DNA of 64,000 bases from Branchiostoma belcheri (lineage: Eukaryota > Chordata > Leptocardii > Amphioxiformes > Branchiostomatidae): the NCBI RefSeq assembly GCF_001625305.1, contig NW_017803954.1, positions 2,814,393 to 2,878,392 on the forward strand. Direction: 5' to 3'. Position numbers and translations under genes: made by a program. The notes under the pieces are model-generated. The model made no database searches. It saw only the letters and a list, made by a program, of their open reading frames with translations, and was not told where the DNA came from. Shown in pieces: positions 32,001 to 43,010 of the stretch (within the stretch, counting starts at the first letter, position 1; the number at the start of each line of letters is the position of its first letter).

Positions 32001-35000
32001 AAAAATCAGGCTTCAGGTTCAACAGTATCGGCTTTCGTGTTAACTCTCTAATATACAAGTAATTTTGCATGTTAGTATTTTTCAAATTGCACATAAAATG
32101 TTTGCCAACATGCAATTTTGTATAGGTCCAGACTGGTAAATGTGTATTTTGCAGAAAGTATTTCAGAAATGCAAAACAAAATTTTAACATTCTGAAAAAG
32201 TATTTCTACCACTGTCAAGGTTCAATCTGCCAATAGCAACTATTGTAGTAGTAAGTTACATGTGAAACATGTACTTGCAGTGTTTGTTTTATTTAGTACA
32301 AAAGAGTCTTTTAGTATCAATTTTGCTGGCCCAAGTATTCATGCATCATACAGGAGAGTTTAGTTTGTTGTATTCTCTATTTTCTTCAAGAGTAGAACAA
32401 CAGAGTCTGTGTGTAAGTGAATCTTAGTTGGTGCATGTACATTCCTTTATATTTTTTCTGGAAATGCATGAGGGGACCCTCCAATAGTAGGCAATACTTC
32501 TGAAAAAGTAAAAAAAAATTCTTGTTCTGTGTCTGTAGAAAGGATGTCATAACAGGTGACTATCACCTTTTCAAGATGTCAACCCCGGGACCAGACTGTA
32601 AGGTTTGAACCACTCACACCTGGGTTTTTCTTGTGTCTGTAGCTAAGGAGTTTGTGGAGCCCCACGTGCGCCCTGTGATCCAGGAACTGTTGGTGATCAT
32701 CAGGGAGACAGAGAATGATGACCTGACCACAGTCATGCAGAAGCTCATCTGTACCTACACAGAGCAGTGTGCTATCATCGCTGTGGAGATGACTCAACAT
32801 CTGGTGAGATGGGCTTCTTTTTCTGTCACTGGGAAACCTAGCATGTGTAGTCCAGTGGTTAGCAACCCTTCCTCTGGACCAAGAGGTTGGGAGTTCAAAT
32901 CTCGGCTGTTGTTGCTCACCCGACATGCATGCTACTGGAAGGTCGCAGTGTGGATGTTAAGTCGTGGTCCACGGTTCATTGTGCTTGTCCAAAGGAGCTA
33001 TGGGAATTTACCCGGTATAATGAACCTGTAAATACTGTACATAGCGTCTGTCTTCTCTGTTACAACCAGTAGGAAATTAGCTCTTAGTGAGCTAAGACTT
33101 AAATCGCGATTACTCTCCGTTCCTTTTGTTTGGTGAAACCATCAGGCTGCTATGGACAACATTTTACTTGAGGAAAAAATAACTCAAACTCTCATAGCGC
33201 TGCTGTATAATTCAAGGTTTGCATTGCAAGCCTTTAGACAGTTCTATCAAGAGGTATGTTTAGTAAAAAAGTATAAACATTGTACTACTTTCTGTTCTTA
33301 CTGTAGCCAATTCCAACTCTTAAATTTGAAGAATTGTAATACTTTGGCAGAGTGTTGGAAAGTCTTCCCTAACACTTGTCTTTGCTGCCTTCTCTTCAGG
33401 CGGACACATTTGCCCAGTGTATTGACAGTGAGGACTCTGGCAACGAAGACAAGGCCATCACTGCCATGGGTCTCCTCAACACCATAGAAACTATTCTCAC
33501 AGTCATGGAGGATCACAAAGAGGTGGGATGTAAAATGGCTTCACGCCTTAGGTCTAGCCAAAAATTTCTTGAATAAGATTCTTCTGTTGTTTGACAATTT
33601 TCTGTGAATATTCTTGTTGTGTTCATAAGCTTATGGTTTGTTCCACCTGTTCTCTGTGCACAGATTATGGTTCATCTGGAGGCAGTGGTGTTGAAAGTGG
33701 TTGGACTGGTGCTGCAGCAGCAGGTCTTAGGTGAGAGTCACATTCTTTATACTACGGCCATGATGGGTGTACTTCACTTTTATAGTTTAACCTTCTGAAG
33801 AGGCCTTTTGGCACATTTTTTGGTTATGGAGGTTAGTTAGCAAGGAGAAGGTTATAATGTTAAGAGGAGTCTTTTTTAGTGTGAAAAATAGTTTGTCCAA
33901 AGAACTGTATAGAAATGAAAATCAAAACTTTGTTTACAACATTTTGCAGCTAAATGTTTGAAACAGGACCCTTCTATTGAAACAGGACCCAACTATATAA
34001 GTGTTTCATGAAATACCGTAAAACATTGCATGATTGTACTCAATATTTTGCAGTAGGAGAAAACGGGGAGTTGCCTGGTGGTTTTAAATTTGCTTTTGAA
34101 ACAGTTGAAGTCGTACAAGGGAGGCATATATCATGAAGTTACTATGGAGTGGTCACTGCGAAAATGGTGAAAATAAAACCACATACACTAGTTTAAAACT
34201 TTTTTTTTGTCCTGCAGAGTTCTATGAGGAGATCCTGTCTCTGATCTACAGTCTGACGTGCTCCAGTGTGTCCCAGAACATGTGGCAGGTTCTCTACCTG
34301 CTGTATGAGAACTTCAAAGAGGTGGCCTTTGACTATTTCACAGGTAAACAAGCAGGGCACTATACTATAAACTATACTACTGTCTACAGCTTTGGTTGCA
34401 TGGTGGGTGGGAGGTGATTTTGATGATTGATGGGGAGTTCATGCCTAAAGGAAGTATTGTAAGTGGGTAGTTGTGGAGAAATTAGAAACTAGTGTAAGTT
34501 ACTTATACCTGTAGTGGGTGCTACTTGAAACATTCGACAGTTTCTAAAATCTATCCAGTTGCTTGAGTTTCATTGGATATAAAGGTCTTGTAATTTCCAG
34601 TCTGAAGATTTCTTATTCTTTTTGGTGATTCCTAGTTGTATTTTCAGCATAATTCTACATACGAAAAATAGAAACACTTAATGTGCTATGAGTGTTTATG
34701 ACGAAAAAAAAAGTTCTAAAGAATTTAAGTGTTTTTTTAATGTTATGTCTGACAGAAATGATGCCATGCATACACAACTACATCACTGTGGACACCCAGG
34801 CCTTCCTGTCTAGTCCCAAACATCTGGAGATTGTCTACAACATGTCCAAGTCTGTGAGTAATACACATTGTACATGTACACATGTACCAAGAGAAATTTT
34901 GTCCCTTTCTTGCCCTTTGTCTTCAGTATTATCAGGACAACAACATATTTATCTTTTGATGTTGGAAAATTTGCATCGAAAAATCAGAACTTTTTCCTTT

Positions 35001-38000
35001 TTTCTTAGGATTCTTGACAATTCTGCTATTTTTTTTTCAATTCAAGAAGCACAGTGTGTTACTTCTGAAGATGTTTAGTTTCAAGGGCAAGAAATTCATT
35101 TTGGGGAATAGGTGCACTGGCTATAGTGAACCCAACATAAAAAAATTGAAGCACAAGAATGTTTTTGGTTGCACCATACAAAACAAAGCCTAATTACAGA
35201 TCTTACTGCTTCACTTCTGAGCTTGAATCTGAAAGTTATGGGAACTAACTTCAAAATCAAAACAAGTACTACAACAAATATTTTTCTGACATTTAGATGC
35301 CAAGAATATCATTATATACATCAATGTGCAAAAATACCTACAAAAATATTTGTAGAAAAAAAACTGGGTGCACAGCTCCAAATTTGGGTGCACTAAGGTG
35401 CACATGCACCCAGTTTTTGGAGGCCTCTTTTCTCACATGTGAACAGATGATAAAGACAGGTTCTATTTTGCCAGATCCTGACATCAGGGGAGGCAGGGGA
35501 AGATGCGGAGTGCCACGCTGCCAAACTGCTGGAGGTCTCACTCATTCAGTGTAAGGGTGTGGGCAACATCGATCAGGTAAAGATGCAAGATAGTAATATC
35601 ATTTAAGTCTTGTAGCTAGCTTAGACCTTACATAACACAAACATTAGGAAAATTCTAAGGTTAAGGCTTTAAAAATTAGTTATGTACTATTTATGTTCTG
35701 GGTTTGTTCTTCCACATGTCCTGCTCTTGGTTTGTACATAAGAATTTTAGTAAAATCTATCTTACAATAATACAGAGATGTGCAATTAGTTAACTAATTT
35801 TGTACAATTGTACACATATGACAGGGCAATTTCTTATAATCATACACATTGTATTGACAGTGGTTTCACATAAACCCCCTGCAATGCTTTGGAAATGTTA
35901 CGAATTTTCAAGAAACCTATTACACATGACATACATGTACATGTAGCAGTTTAAATCAGTGTGGAATGGCTGTTGCCAGATTTGTTTTCAATCTGACTAA
36001 TTTTCATCCTCTCCCTCCCTCCCCCCTACAGTGTGTCCCCCTGTTTGTAGAGCTGGCTCTGGAGAGGTTAACTCGGGAAGTGAAGACCAGTGAACTGAGG
36101 ACCATGTGTTTGCAAGTGGTCAGTGCTGTCACATAGTTTGTTGTAGAATATTCATCAGAAACAAGTAATATATACAAGTTGTATTTACATACTGCAACAA
36201 CTTTATACCTCAAACCAAAATTTCATGGGTCTGATCATTTTTACCTCCGGGGAAGGAGATATCCTTCCGCGAGGAGGTTTTACTATGGTTCGAAACATTT
36301 CTGTCAGCAGCTGTTTCTCGCGATCGGCTGGACGGATTTGTCTGTGGTTCGGTATACGTATTGCTATTGGGCTGCAGATGATGCAGAACGTTTTTGTTTA
36401 ATTGCATATGTGTTTATGGGCGTCGAAATAAAAGGTTTTTAAGTGCTACGGACACCCCCGCCATGCTGAAAATGGTAATTACCATGTTGTTAAGGAATGG
36501 GGCGGTTGCAGTTTTGGGTCTTAGCATTCAAAAGTGGTCAAACAGAGGGGTGTCTGGTTCCGATAAAAATTTTGGGTGACGGCGCAGCAATGACGGCGCG
36601 GGATGACGGCGGGGGTAATGGCGCGGGTGACGGTGCAGGCTGTCAGACTGTGAGACACGTCAACAGTCACAGTCCATCAACAGTCCATACCGAACCAACC
36701 GTCAGTAGCCATCAAACACATACAAACATATTACGCACATAACTTTCATACTACACACAAACAAATAACCTAAACCAATAGAACACAAAAAAACCCGGAG
36801 GTTTGAAATCTACGATTTCCCTTGTTACAATTTCACATGTTCATTCAAGTGAACGCATTTGAGCTAAGTGCTAGGAAAAAAACGGAGCAAAAACCTTTTC
36901 CAGACTTTGGGGGGGGGGGATAACATTTGAATGATGAAAACAATTGTTTTCCAACATGTTTTCATGTCTGTTGCACTAGAAAAACTGATATTAACTTCAA
37001 CACGTTGTACATGTACATGCTTCCTTGTTCAGTCTTGATGTACTTGTATAATTGTATATGTGTGTAAAAAACGTATAATTGTGAAAATGCTAGTGCCCTG
37101 ATACTTTTCAGTTTTGCATTGTATTTATTGGATCACTGGAGCCAAAATCTAAGTAACAAATCTTATAATTTTTTCAGGACCTTTGAAACTAGAAATTAGC
37201 AACACAACATTAGCCCTTACAAGTTACCCCCCCCCCATTAGGTGATTGCAGCCCTGTACTACAACACCCCCCTCCTGGTGGACACACTAGAGAAGATGAG
37301 ACTTCCCAACAGCAGTGAGGCCATCACCAAACAGTTCATCGACCAGTGGTTCAGGGACACAGACTGCTTCCTGGGGTAGGTTCTCTGCTATGCCATATGT
37401 CACAAATACATTTTGTAGTTGCAACAACTCAACAACTTCTTTTCTTCAGATAATTCACTGGAAGCGATTTGCATTATACATGTAGTTATGTTTGTGAATA
37501 GATACGTATTATCTTCAAATCAAAATACAAACTTTGTATTAATCTCAATTGTCATCAATGCAGTGAACATTGTACCAAACTTACTTGTACATATGCTTAT
37601 GCTGTATCTCTTACTGTAATGTCTTTGCTTCATTTTGGATTAGATTCAGAATGTTGTTGCTCAATTTATGAAATCAGATTTTCTGTTGTCGAATGAGTAA
37701 TATTAAACTCGTATCAAAATGTCTAACTGACTTCTTAATACTGGCCTCTGCTCTTGAGACTGCTGTTAACCCTCCTGAGCTTATGTGCTGTGGTGGAACT
37801 ACAGAAAAGACAATTGCTAACCGTTTTAATTCTGGTATTCATCTTACCCCCAGTCTCCATGACAGAAAAGTGTGTGTCCTGGGCCTGTGTGCCCTGATGG
37901 AACTACAGACCAGACCTGAACCCATCATCTCTGCTGCACAGAGCTTCCTACCTTCACTACTCATGCTGTTTGAGGGACTGAAGAGAGCTTATGCTCGTAA

Positions 38001-39982
38001 GTACTGCAAACATTCTGAGAAAAAAACTAGGTACCGTGCAAATTGTGTTTATTTGATGTGTATTTAGACACAACAATTACCATAGTTTTAACATAAGGAA
38101 TGTGTTTTTAATGGTAAGTACGAACATAACATTGTGAGAGGGCTTGTATTTTTATACTGATGCTCTCTGCCTACTCTATATGAATTATGATCATATTTTG
38201 CTTTCCATTTGACTTAGTTATGATTTGTACTCTTGTAAGTCATTTTCATAAGCAAGACAAGACGTCACGTGATGAAAGTATCTTTTCAGCACAAATCGTC
38301 AAGTTGCTTAGAACTACCAGGTATAAGTACTACACAGACATCCAGGCTATGTTTATTATACTATGTGGTAGTTCGTAGTGAGTAAGTCCTAACTCCTGGA
38401 TTCCTGTTCCCCAGACAAGGCTTCTCTGGAGGAGGGGGAGGATGATGATGATGATGGGGAGGAGGATGAGGACTATGATGGAGGTAAAAAGTCTTCTGTC
38501 TCACCCATTATTAACTTCACCACCTGTAGAATCACATCCAGCAAACTTCACAGCACTGTACTACACAGGGCTCAAAATTAACAGGGTCCCGATGGCCATC
38601 GACCACTAAAATTTACATGTAGGCTGGGACAACTGAAAAGTCAATTTGGGAGATTTTGGGGAAAATAGAAAAATAATCAACATCAGAAAGTCAGCCCTAC
38701 TTTCGTTGATCAGGCATTCGTCCTGGCTTTTGGCTCGGAAAGGCCTCCCAAATTTCTTGTCTACTCTGCAATTATTGTGTGCCTGGGAGTCAGAACATAT
38801 TAAGCAAAATAAAGTTGACTTCAAGTTGTTGTCATACATACTTCCCGAGAAACAGATTGGTACAGTTCAACCTCACTTCAGGACAATTAAAAATTCATTT
38901 TCGGGACAATGCTGGGGCAATAAAAAAATTAATTAAGTGGATTCACGAAATGAAATGAAAATATTTAGATATGCTCACAGCCAATCTGCATATATTGAAA
39001 ATATTCTCATGCATACAAAAACTGTAGAAAATGTACCTGTATAACAACATGTATCCAGGTGTGTAGTTACTGCTCCCTTTTAACACTGCCTGTTGTCTCC
39101 ATGCAGAAGAGCTGGCGAGTGATGAGGATGAGATAGATGAGGATGGACAGGAGTACCTGGAAGCCTTGGCTAAGAGGGTGAGTCTTGTGCAGTGTTCTAG
39201 CCAGCATCTGTCTTTCTGTCGTCTGACAGAAATTCGCCACTCATGACAGACAAAACTTATGCCCAGTATGTCATATTTGATGGACAAAAATCGGCATGTG
39301 AAGATATGGAAAGTTATGTTATGAAGTGTATGAGCTAAATTTGCCCCTCAAAATGGCAGGAAATAGTGTTTCAGAGGGTCAAGATTTAACAACTTTTCTG
39401 AGGAATTGCCAGATTTGATAGAACCATCTGAACTGAAAAAAAAAATCACATAAGAAATCAGATATCACTGCATGTATGTGTACATGTTCTCTCAATGGTT
39501 CATTTAACCTCTGTGCTTTTGAATGAAACTATATATCAAGTATTTTTAAGAGCAGAAAATGTGAATTTCCTGGCTTGCTGCTGTTTGTGTAGGCAGGAGA
39601 ACTTGATGATGAAGACTGGGAGGACGATGCAGAGGAGACCCCGCTGGAGAGTTACCTGACTCCGCTAGACGAGGACGACTGCACCGTGGACGAGTTTGTC
39701 ATCTTTAAGAGTGTCATGCAGAGTAAGTGGTGGTGGTACAAGATGATACATGTATTTACTGTCGTCAGTTTGACTTGTCATAGAGAGAATGTGCCATGCC
39801 AGATCATGGCTGATGGTCACCACAAAAAACAATGAGACCACAAAATCTGTTAATCGCGTCATCCAAGACAGGCATTGAAATGTATGGCGTAATCAGAAGT
39901 GACACACTGGATAGAGCTGACTGGAAATGTGGTATGAAGACTAGTTGACTGCTGGCCTATTCCTGCTACATTTGTACTACTT

Positions 39983-40013
<31 letters not shown>

Positions 40014-40885
40014 AAACTACTACTACCACTACTACTAGTACTACTACTACTGGTACTACTATACATGTATGTCCTCCTACTACTAGTACTACTATTACTA
40101 ATACTACTATTACATGCTACAAGTAGTACTACCGGTACTACTACTGGTACTACATGTACTACTACTACTACTACTACTATGTGATACTAATGATAAACCA
40201 TCTTACTACATGCACAAGTATATATCCTGATCCTTGTGTACTGTGTATTGTGTATGACAGCTCTACAGAGCAGAGAGCCAGCCTGGTACAACGCTCTGAC
40301 ATCACATCTCAACGAAGAGCAGGTCAAGGAACTGAAGGAGGTCATTGTCATGGCTGACCAGAGGCAAGCTGCAGCTGGTGAGTCAATCATCCTGTGGTCA
40401 GTCTGTGGTCAGACAGCAAACTCAAGGAACCAAGTAGATTATGCATTAGTAGACTAAGTCTTTTTTTTATGTCAGAACATTAAACTTTGGCATAGAAATT
40501 TGAGAATCTTTTTTTTAAAACTTGTTTAAAAGAAAAAACGTGTTGCAAGTGATGTCTATACAGTACATATATGCATCATTGTGATGTAGTTGTTTTCGTT
40601 ACTGAATGCCCTCGAAAATTACTGTTTTTTGTTTTATGGAAACTTTTGGAACTTACGAACTTTTTTGTATCAGTGAATGTAAACAAAAACTTTTCCCTTC
40701 CTTGTCTTTCTTCGTCAAATTTTTTTCTCTGTCCACATCTAAAGACTTTATTATTTTATTTTCACAACTCCGCAGAATCGAAGAGGATTGAACAGCAGGG
40801 AGGCTACCAGTTCCCCCAGCAGAACGTCCCAATGGCGTTCAACTTTGGAACACCTGTAGCCTTCACCGGGGGCTCAAAGTCATAA
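19969..40885 (+). CDS. IPO7: Gene 2: importin-7/8 (nuclear import receptor), complete, 28 exons
   Basis: This is an importin-beta family receptor that binds cargo in the cytoplasm, carries it through nuclear pores and releases it on RanGTP. Vertebrate IPO7/IPO8 import ribosomal proteins, histones, SMADs and other cargo. The 28 coding exons total 3129 nt and encode 1042 residues, against about 1038 in human IPO7, with consistent phase at every junction. Diagnostic segments are MPVRQAG in exon 2, QLVKNYE-YKKPEER at exons 4/5, PWWKCKKWA in exon 7, [16 protein letters not shown] at exons 10/11, GALHMIG in exon 12, [16 protein letters not shown] at exons 13/14, [10 protein letters not shown] in exon 14 and [18 protein letters not shown] in exon 21. 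An acidic Asp/Glu-rich loop (exons 24-26) lies in the C-terminal part as in IPO7. Vertebrates have separate IPO7 and IPO8; a single gene here fits a pre-duplication orthologue (inference). Start context CACAACCATGG is good. Confidence 0.97.
20053..22827. other. Importin intron 1 (2.8 kb)
   Basis: It holds the inverted-repeat element 21371-22464. The rest, including a CpG-richer 20270-20640 stretch, shows no exon I can support. Confidence 0.6.
21371..22464. mobile_element. ~1.1-kb terminal-inverted-repeat element
   Basis: The left end AACGCAAGGTTACCAGTTTA is inverted at the right end (TAAACTGGTAACCTTGCGTT). A subterminal CCAGTTTACGGTC repeat occurs at the left. No transposase-like ORF is seen, so it is non-autonomous. 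A target-site duplication could not be settled. Confidence 0.7.
22828..22909 (+). CDS. IPO7: Importin exon 2
   Basis: 82 nt, phase 0 to 1. [10 protein letters not shown]...MPVRQAG matches the importin-7 N-terminal HEAT repeat. Confidence 0.93.
23134..23505. mobile_element. hAT-like MITE (CAGGGCTCAAAATTC ends)
   Basis: The ends CAGGGCTCAAAAT and ATTTTGAGCCCTG are inverted repeats of the type common in hAT elements. An inner GGTGCAC/GTGCACC palindrome lies near both ends. AATAG flanks both ends, but an 8-bp target duplication is not exact. It sits in importin intron 2; a relative lies at 35082-35424. Confidence 0.75.
23826..23979 (+). CDS. IPO7: Importin exon 3
   Basis: 154 nt, phase 1 to 2. 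[12 protein letters not shown] and IRNNLVEAI are importin-7 signatures. Confidence 0.94.
24443..24601 (+). CDS. IPO7: Importin exon 4
   Basis: 159 nt, phase 2 to 2. [11 protein letters not shown] and YQLVKNYE match the family. Confidence 0.94.
25189..25345 (+). CDS. IPO7: Importin exon 5
   Basis: 157 nt, phase 2 to 0. YKKPEER, then [17 protein letters not shown]. Confidence 0.94.
25526..27182. mobile_element. 1.66-kb PIF/Harbinger-like non-autonomous element
   Basis: The ends GGCCACACCAATTTA and TAAATTGGTGTGGCC are inverted, with a longer imperfect arm reaching CCTTGGTTAACGGAT. TAA flanks both ends (25523-25525 and 27183-27185), the TWA target duplication typical of PIF/Harbinger. No transposase ORF is visible. 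It fills most of importin intron 5. Confidence 0.8.
27428..27517 (+). CDS. IPO7: Importin exon 6
   Basis: 90 nt, phase 0 to 0. [18 protein letters not shown], a less conserved HEAT segment. Confidence 0.9.
28051..28145 (+). CDS. IPO7: Importin exon 7
   Basis: 95 nt, phase 0 to 2. [20 protein letters not shown] is highly conserved in IPO7/8. Confidence 0.95.
28457..28527 (+). CDS. IPO7: Importin exon 8
   Basis: 71 nt, phase 2 to 1. [18 protein letters not shown]. Confidence 0.93.
28852..29000 (+). CDS. IPO7: Importin exon 9
   Basis: 149 nt, phase 1 to 0. [18 protein letters not shown]. Confidence 0.94.
29490..29589 (+). CDS. IPO7: Importin exon 10
   Basis: 100 nt, phase 0 to 1. [14 protein letters not shown] and [10 protein letters not shown]. 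Confidence 0.95.
29933..30042 (+). CDS. IPO7: Importin exon 11
   Basis: 110 nt, phase 1 to 0. [17 protein letters not shown] and [13 protein letters not shown]. Donor is GTTGGT. Confidence 0.94.
30394..30477 (+). CDS. IPO7: Importin exon 12
   Basis: 84 nt, phase 0 to 0. [16 protein letters not shown]. Confidence 0.94.
30856..30945 (+). CDS. IPO7: Importin exon 13
   Basis: 90 nt, phase 0 to 0. [19 protein letters not shown] and ELGYMRAR. Confidence 0.95.
31094..31491. mobile_element. PIF/Harbinger-like MITE, copy 1
   Basis: Terminal inverted repeats of over 30 bp start GG(T/C)CATGTTGATTTG. TAA flanks both ends (31091-31093, 31492-31494). It is related to 61899-62269, inserted in the opposite orientation. 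It lies in importin intron 13 and has no transposase ORF. Confidence 0.88.
31740..31905 (+). CDS. IPO7: Importin exon 14
   Basis: 166 nt, phase 0 to 1. [13 protein letters not shown] and [15 protein letters not shown]. Confidence 0.95.
32643..32803 (+). CDS. IPO7: Importin exon 15
   Basis: 161 nt, phase 1 to 0. [19 protein letters not shown] and AVEMTQHL. Confidence 0.95.
32829..33120 (+). mobile_element. tRNA-derived SINE in importin intron 15
   Basis: The A-box-like TAGTCCAGTGGTTAGCA and B-box GGGAGTTCAAATCTC lie 50 bp apart, followed by a body with GGTCCACGGTTCATTG and a TTAGTGAGCTAAG hairpin. It starts about 25 bp after the exon 15 donor and ends just before the candidate cassette exon at 33146. 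Confidence 0.65.
33146..33253 (+). CDS. Candidate alternative importin cassette exon (108 nt)
   Basis: Acceptor ACCATCAG and donor GTATGT flank 36 open codons in phase 0-0, exactly compatible with exon 15 (ends phase 0) and exon 16 (starts phase 0). It reads [16 protein letters not shown] and so on to FYQE. No counterpart is known to me in vertebrate IPO7/8, so it may be an unused or lineage-specific exon. Confidence 0.35.
33400..33522 (+). CDS. IPO7: Importin exon 16
   Basis: 123 nt, phase 0 to 0. [18 protein letters not shown]. Confidence 0.94.
33664..33730 (+). CDS. IPO7: Importin exon 17
   Basis: 67 nt, phase 0 to 1. [14 protein letters not shown]. Confidence 0.93.
34218..34343 (+). CDS. 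IPO7: Importin exon 18
   Basis: 126 nt, phase 1 to 1. [15 protein letters not shown] and FDYFT. Confidence 0.94.
34756..34853 (+). CDS. IPO7: Importin exon 19
   Basis: 98 nt, phase 1 to 0. [18 protein letters not shown]. Confidence 0.94.
35082..35424. mobile_element. hAT-like MITE relative of 23134-23505 (degraded ends)
   Basis: It shares GGAATAGGTGCACTGG, ACAGATCTTACTGCT, GAGCTTGAATCTGAAA and GTGCACTAAGGTGCACATGC in the same order as the copy in intron 2. Both terminal repeats are mutated, so this copy is older or partial. It lies in importin intron 19. Confidence 0.8.
35475..35576 (+). CDS. IPO7: Importin exon 20
   Basis: 102 nt, phase 0 to 0. [20 protein letters not shown]. Confidence 0.94.
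36032..36118 (+). CDS. IPO7: Importin exon 21
   Basis: 87 nt, phase 0 to 0. [18 protein letters not shown]. Confidence 0.95.
36243..36803. repeat. Possible element bounded by ACCTCCGGG / CCCGGAGGT
   Basis: Inverted 9-bp ends enclose about 560 bp, including a GACGGCG/GGCGCGGG-rich patch, in importin intron 21. Only the short ends support it. Confidence 0.3.
37242..37375 (+). CDS. IPO7: Importin exon 22
   Basis: 134 nt, phase 0 to 2. [17 protein letters not shown] and DTDCFLG. The acceptor follows an unusual poly-C tract. Confidence 0.93.
37854..37996 (+). CDS. IPO7: Importin exon 23
   Basis: 143 nt, phase 2 to 1. [18 protein letters not shown] and [10 protein letters not shown]. Confidence 0.94.
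38415..38483 (+). CDS. IPO7: Importin exon 24 (acidic)
   Basis: 69 nt, phase 1 to 1. [17 protein letters not shown] is the first part of the acidic region; the repetitive GAT/GAG codons could vary in length. Confidence 0.9.
39107..39177 (+). CDS. IPO7: Importin exon 25
   Basis: 71 nt, phase 1 to 0. [20 protein letters not shown] matches the IPO7 sequence after the acidic loop. Confidence 0.94.
39593..39722 (+). CDS. IPO7: Importin exon 26
   Basis: 130 nt, phase 0 to 1. [20 protein letters not shown], the second acidic segment. Confidence 0.93.
39974..40180. repeat. (TAC)n-type trinucleotide repeat
   Basis: Imperfect CTA/TAC repeats with GTACTACTGG interruptions in importin intron 26, about 80 bp before exon 27. 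Tyr/Leu/Thr-rich ORFs are artefacts. Confidence 0.95.
40261..40377 (+). CDS. IPO7: Importin exon 27
   Basis: 117 nt, phase 1 to 1. [19 protein letters not shown] and MADQRQAA. Confidence 0.94.
40776..40885 (+). CDS. IPO7: Importin exon 28 (stop)
   Basis: 110 nt, phase 1. [18 protein letters not shown], then FNFGTPVAF, ending TAA 40883-40885. The C-terminal FNFG is a conserved IPO7 feature. Confidence 0.94.
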
Positions 40886-43010
40886 CAGTCGTCGCCTAGA
40901 TTCTGGGCTTTACATGTGGAACTATAGGGGACGGAGATTTCCACTGGAATGTTCTGTTATCATGGCTTTACAATCAGAGAAATCCATCCAGCTGGAAATA
41001 TGACAGCGAGAGAAATAGCCAAAAAACACTGACCAGATAACGTAGTGAATCTGCTTTACTTATCATGCTTTTAAAAAGACAGCGGTCAAGTCAAATTCTG
41101 GTACCCAAGCTGTTTGGAGCAGAAATTGGAAGGATGTGCTCTGGCTAAATGCTTTTCTGGAAGTCATGTTAATGCCGTTAAGTGTCTCCTTCAGCCTCCA
41201 GGGTTTGTAGTGTCCTGGTTGTGAAGGTTGGGAAAATGCTTCTACACTGTAAGATTATATAAGCACTTTTTGACACATTTTCATGGAAAACCTCAGAAAG
41301 GGGAGAGTATTAGTACAAGTTATGGCTTTCTAAAATACAGCAGAAGCCATAAAGTAGCTAAGTAAAGTAGTATTTTCAAATGCCCTTTAAGATGAACATA
41401 GGTAAGGGTATTTTGTGGTCATGACATCCTTGATCCATGAAGCTGATAGGTACAATAACTGAATTATGTACTACATATTGCTAATATTGTAAATGTATAC
41501 TAAGTCATTGTGTATTTTGTCCTCTAAGATACAATGTAGACATGGTAAAATGTCTTATTCATCCAGAATCCTGATCGTGTGTACATTTTGTCAAACGTTT
41601 GGCTGCGATACCACTTTTGAAGTTCATGAACTAGTCTGGAACTCACGCCTGACTCAAACATTGCCTTGTTAGTTACAGTGTGTGTTAGTGTCCTTCCATC
41701 TAACTTGAGATTTTTTTGAAAAAGAGATCACTGGGAAGGTTCATCTTCAAATGCAGGTTCTCTTTTAGTCCTTGGCTTCAAAAGAGCCAGACGATGTCCT
41801 CAGTTCAACAACCTGTTGTAATCCAAGACCTTCTCTGACTTTTTGTGAGTTTCACAGTCAGCTACAAATGTACATGCATGTAGCCTTTGGTCAGATGTTT
41901 TGGCTAGATGTAGTGTTACACTGTAACTCTACCAGGGAATACAAACGGCAAAGCAAAGTCTAATGGCAAACTATTGTTATAGGCACTAAATCCACATGGC
42001 CTCGGTTGGGATTAACTCTTGAGGAATACACGTAAGCAAACTGTGTTGCCAAATGATTTGTTACTAAACTTCTATGCCTCAGTTCTTAAGAACTAGTACC
42101 CATCGTGTACCAGTGATCTAAGGACTTGCCACACTCTGTTTGGGTGTGACATGGGATGAACATTTGTTAATTTGTCCGTATGTGTCCTGATATATTTCAG
42201 TATGTATTTTGCCCTTGTGGACAGTTATCACAATGTGGAATTCTGGATATTATAACTGTACCTGCCACAACCTATTATACAATTACTTAGTACCACCTGC
42301 ACATGCAGTACATGTACACACATGTACACAAACATGTACATGTTTTCCCCAACACACATGTCAAGTTTGGTGTGCACAGGAATATCCTATGTAGGGAAAG
42401 CTGCATTTCCTTTCTTTTCATATAGGCAACAGTAAATATATCTGGGCACATTTGTACAGAAATAATTATTCCATCTCAGAGATCATTTAAACAGGGTTGG
42501 CCTTTACATGAAGGGTGTTAAATAAGTGGTGGCTATGTCAATTTTGTGTGGAACAAAATACCACTCAAGAACAACAAGTCTTATGTGTATTGTATACATT
42601 GTAATGTAACTGCTGTTTTCCAATTGTTGATAATCGGAATAATGATTGTTTTCTTGGGGAGGGGGTCTAGCTTAACAGAGATGCCTACTCGAATCAATGC
42701 ATTTATGACAAAACATGGGTGCACAAAAATATGTGCCACTTGTAAGGGACATGTAAATACTTTTTTTGTAAATTATTTTTTGCAGGACCTTGTAAAACTG
42801 AATTCGGACGTTGCAATCTGTTGTCATGAAATGGTATGACAAAAAAAATTTCTTACAACAAAAACAAAGGGGGAAGGAGCACATATTTTTGAGCATTCCT
42901 TTTAGTAATGATGACTTGTTGCCAGACTGTTACAGTACAAAACAGAAAGACGTGTGAGCCTGCTGATTATGGTTTTAGGTCGGCAATAAATTGTGTGATA
43001 TGTAAAAGCA
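40886..43010 (+). other. IPO7: Importin 3' UTR (probable extent)
   Basis: A long non-coding stretch without inverted-repeat elements. AATAAA at 42985-42990 is the first well-placed poly(A) signal I noticed, which would give a UTR of about 2.1 kb. Short ORFs here have no support. Confidence 0.45.

Noticed and set aside
39945..40184. Leu/Tyr/Thr-rich ORFs
   Set aside because: Translation of the TAC trinucleotide repeat in importin intron 26.
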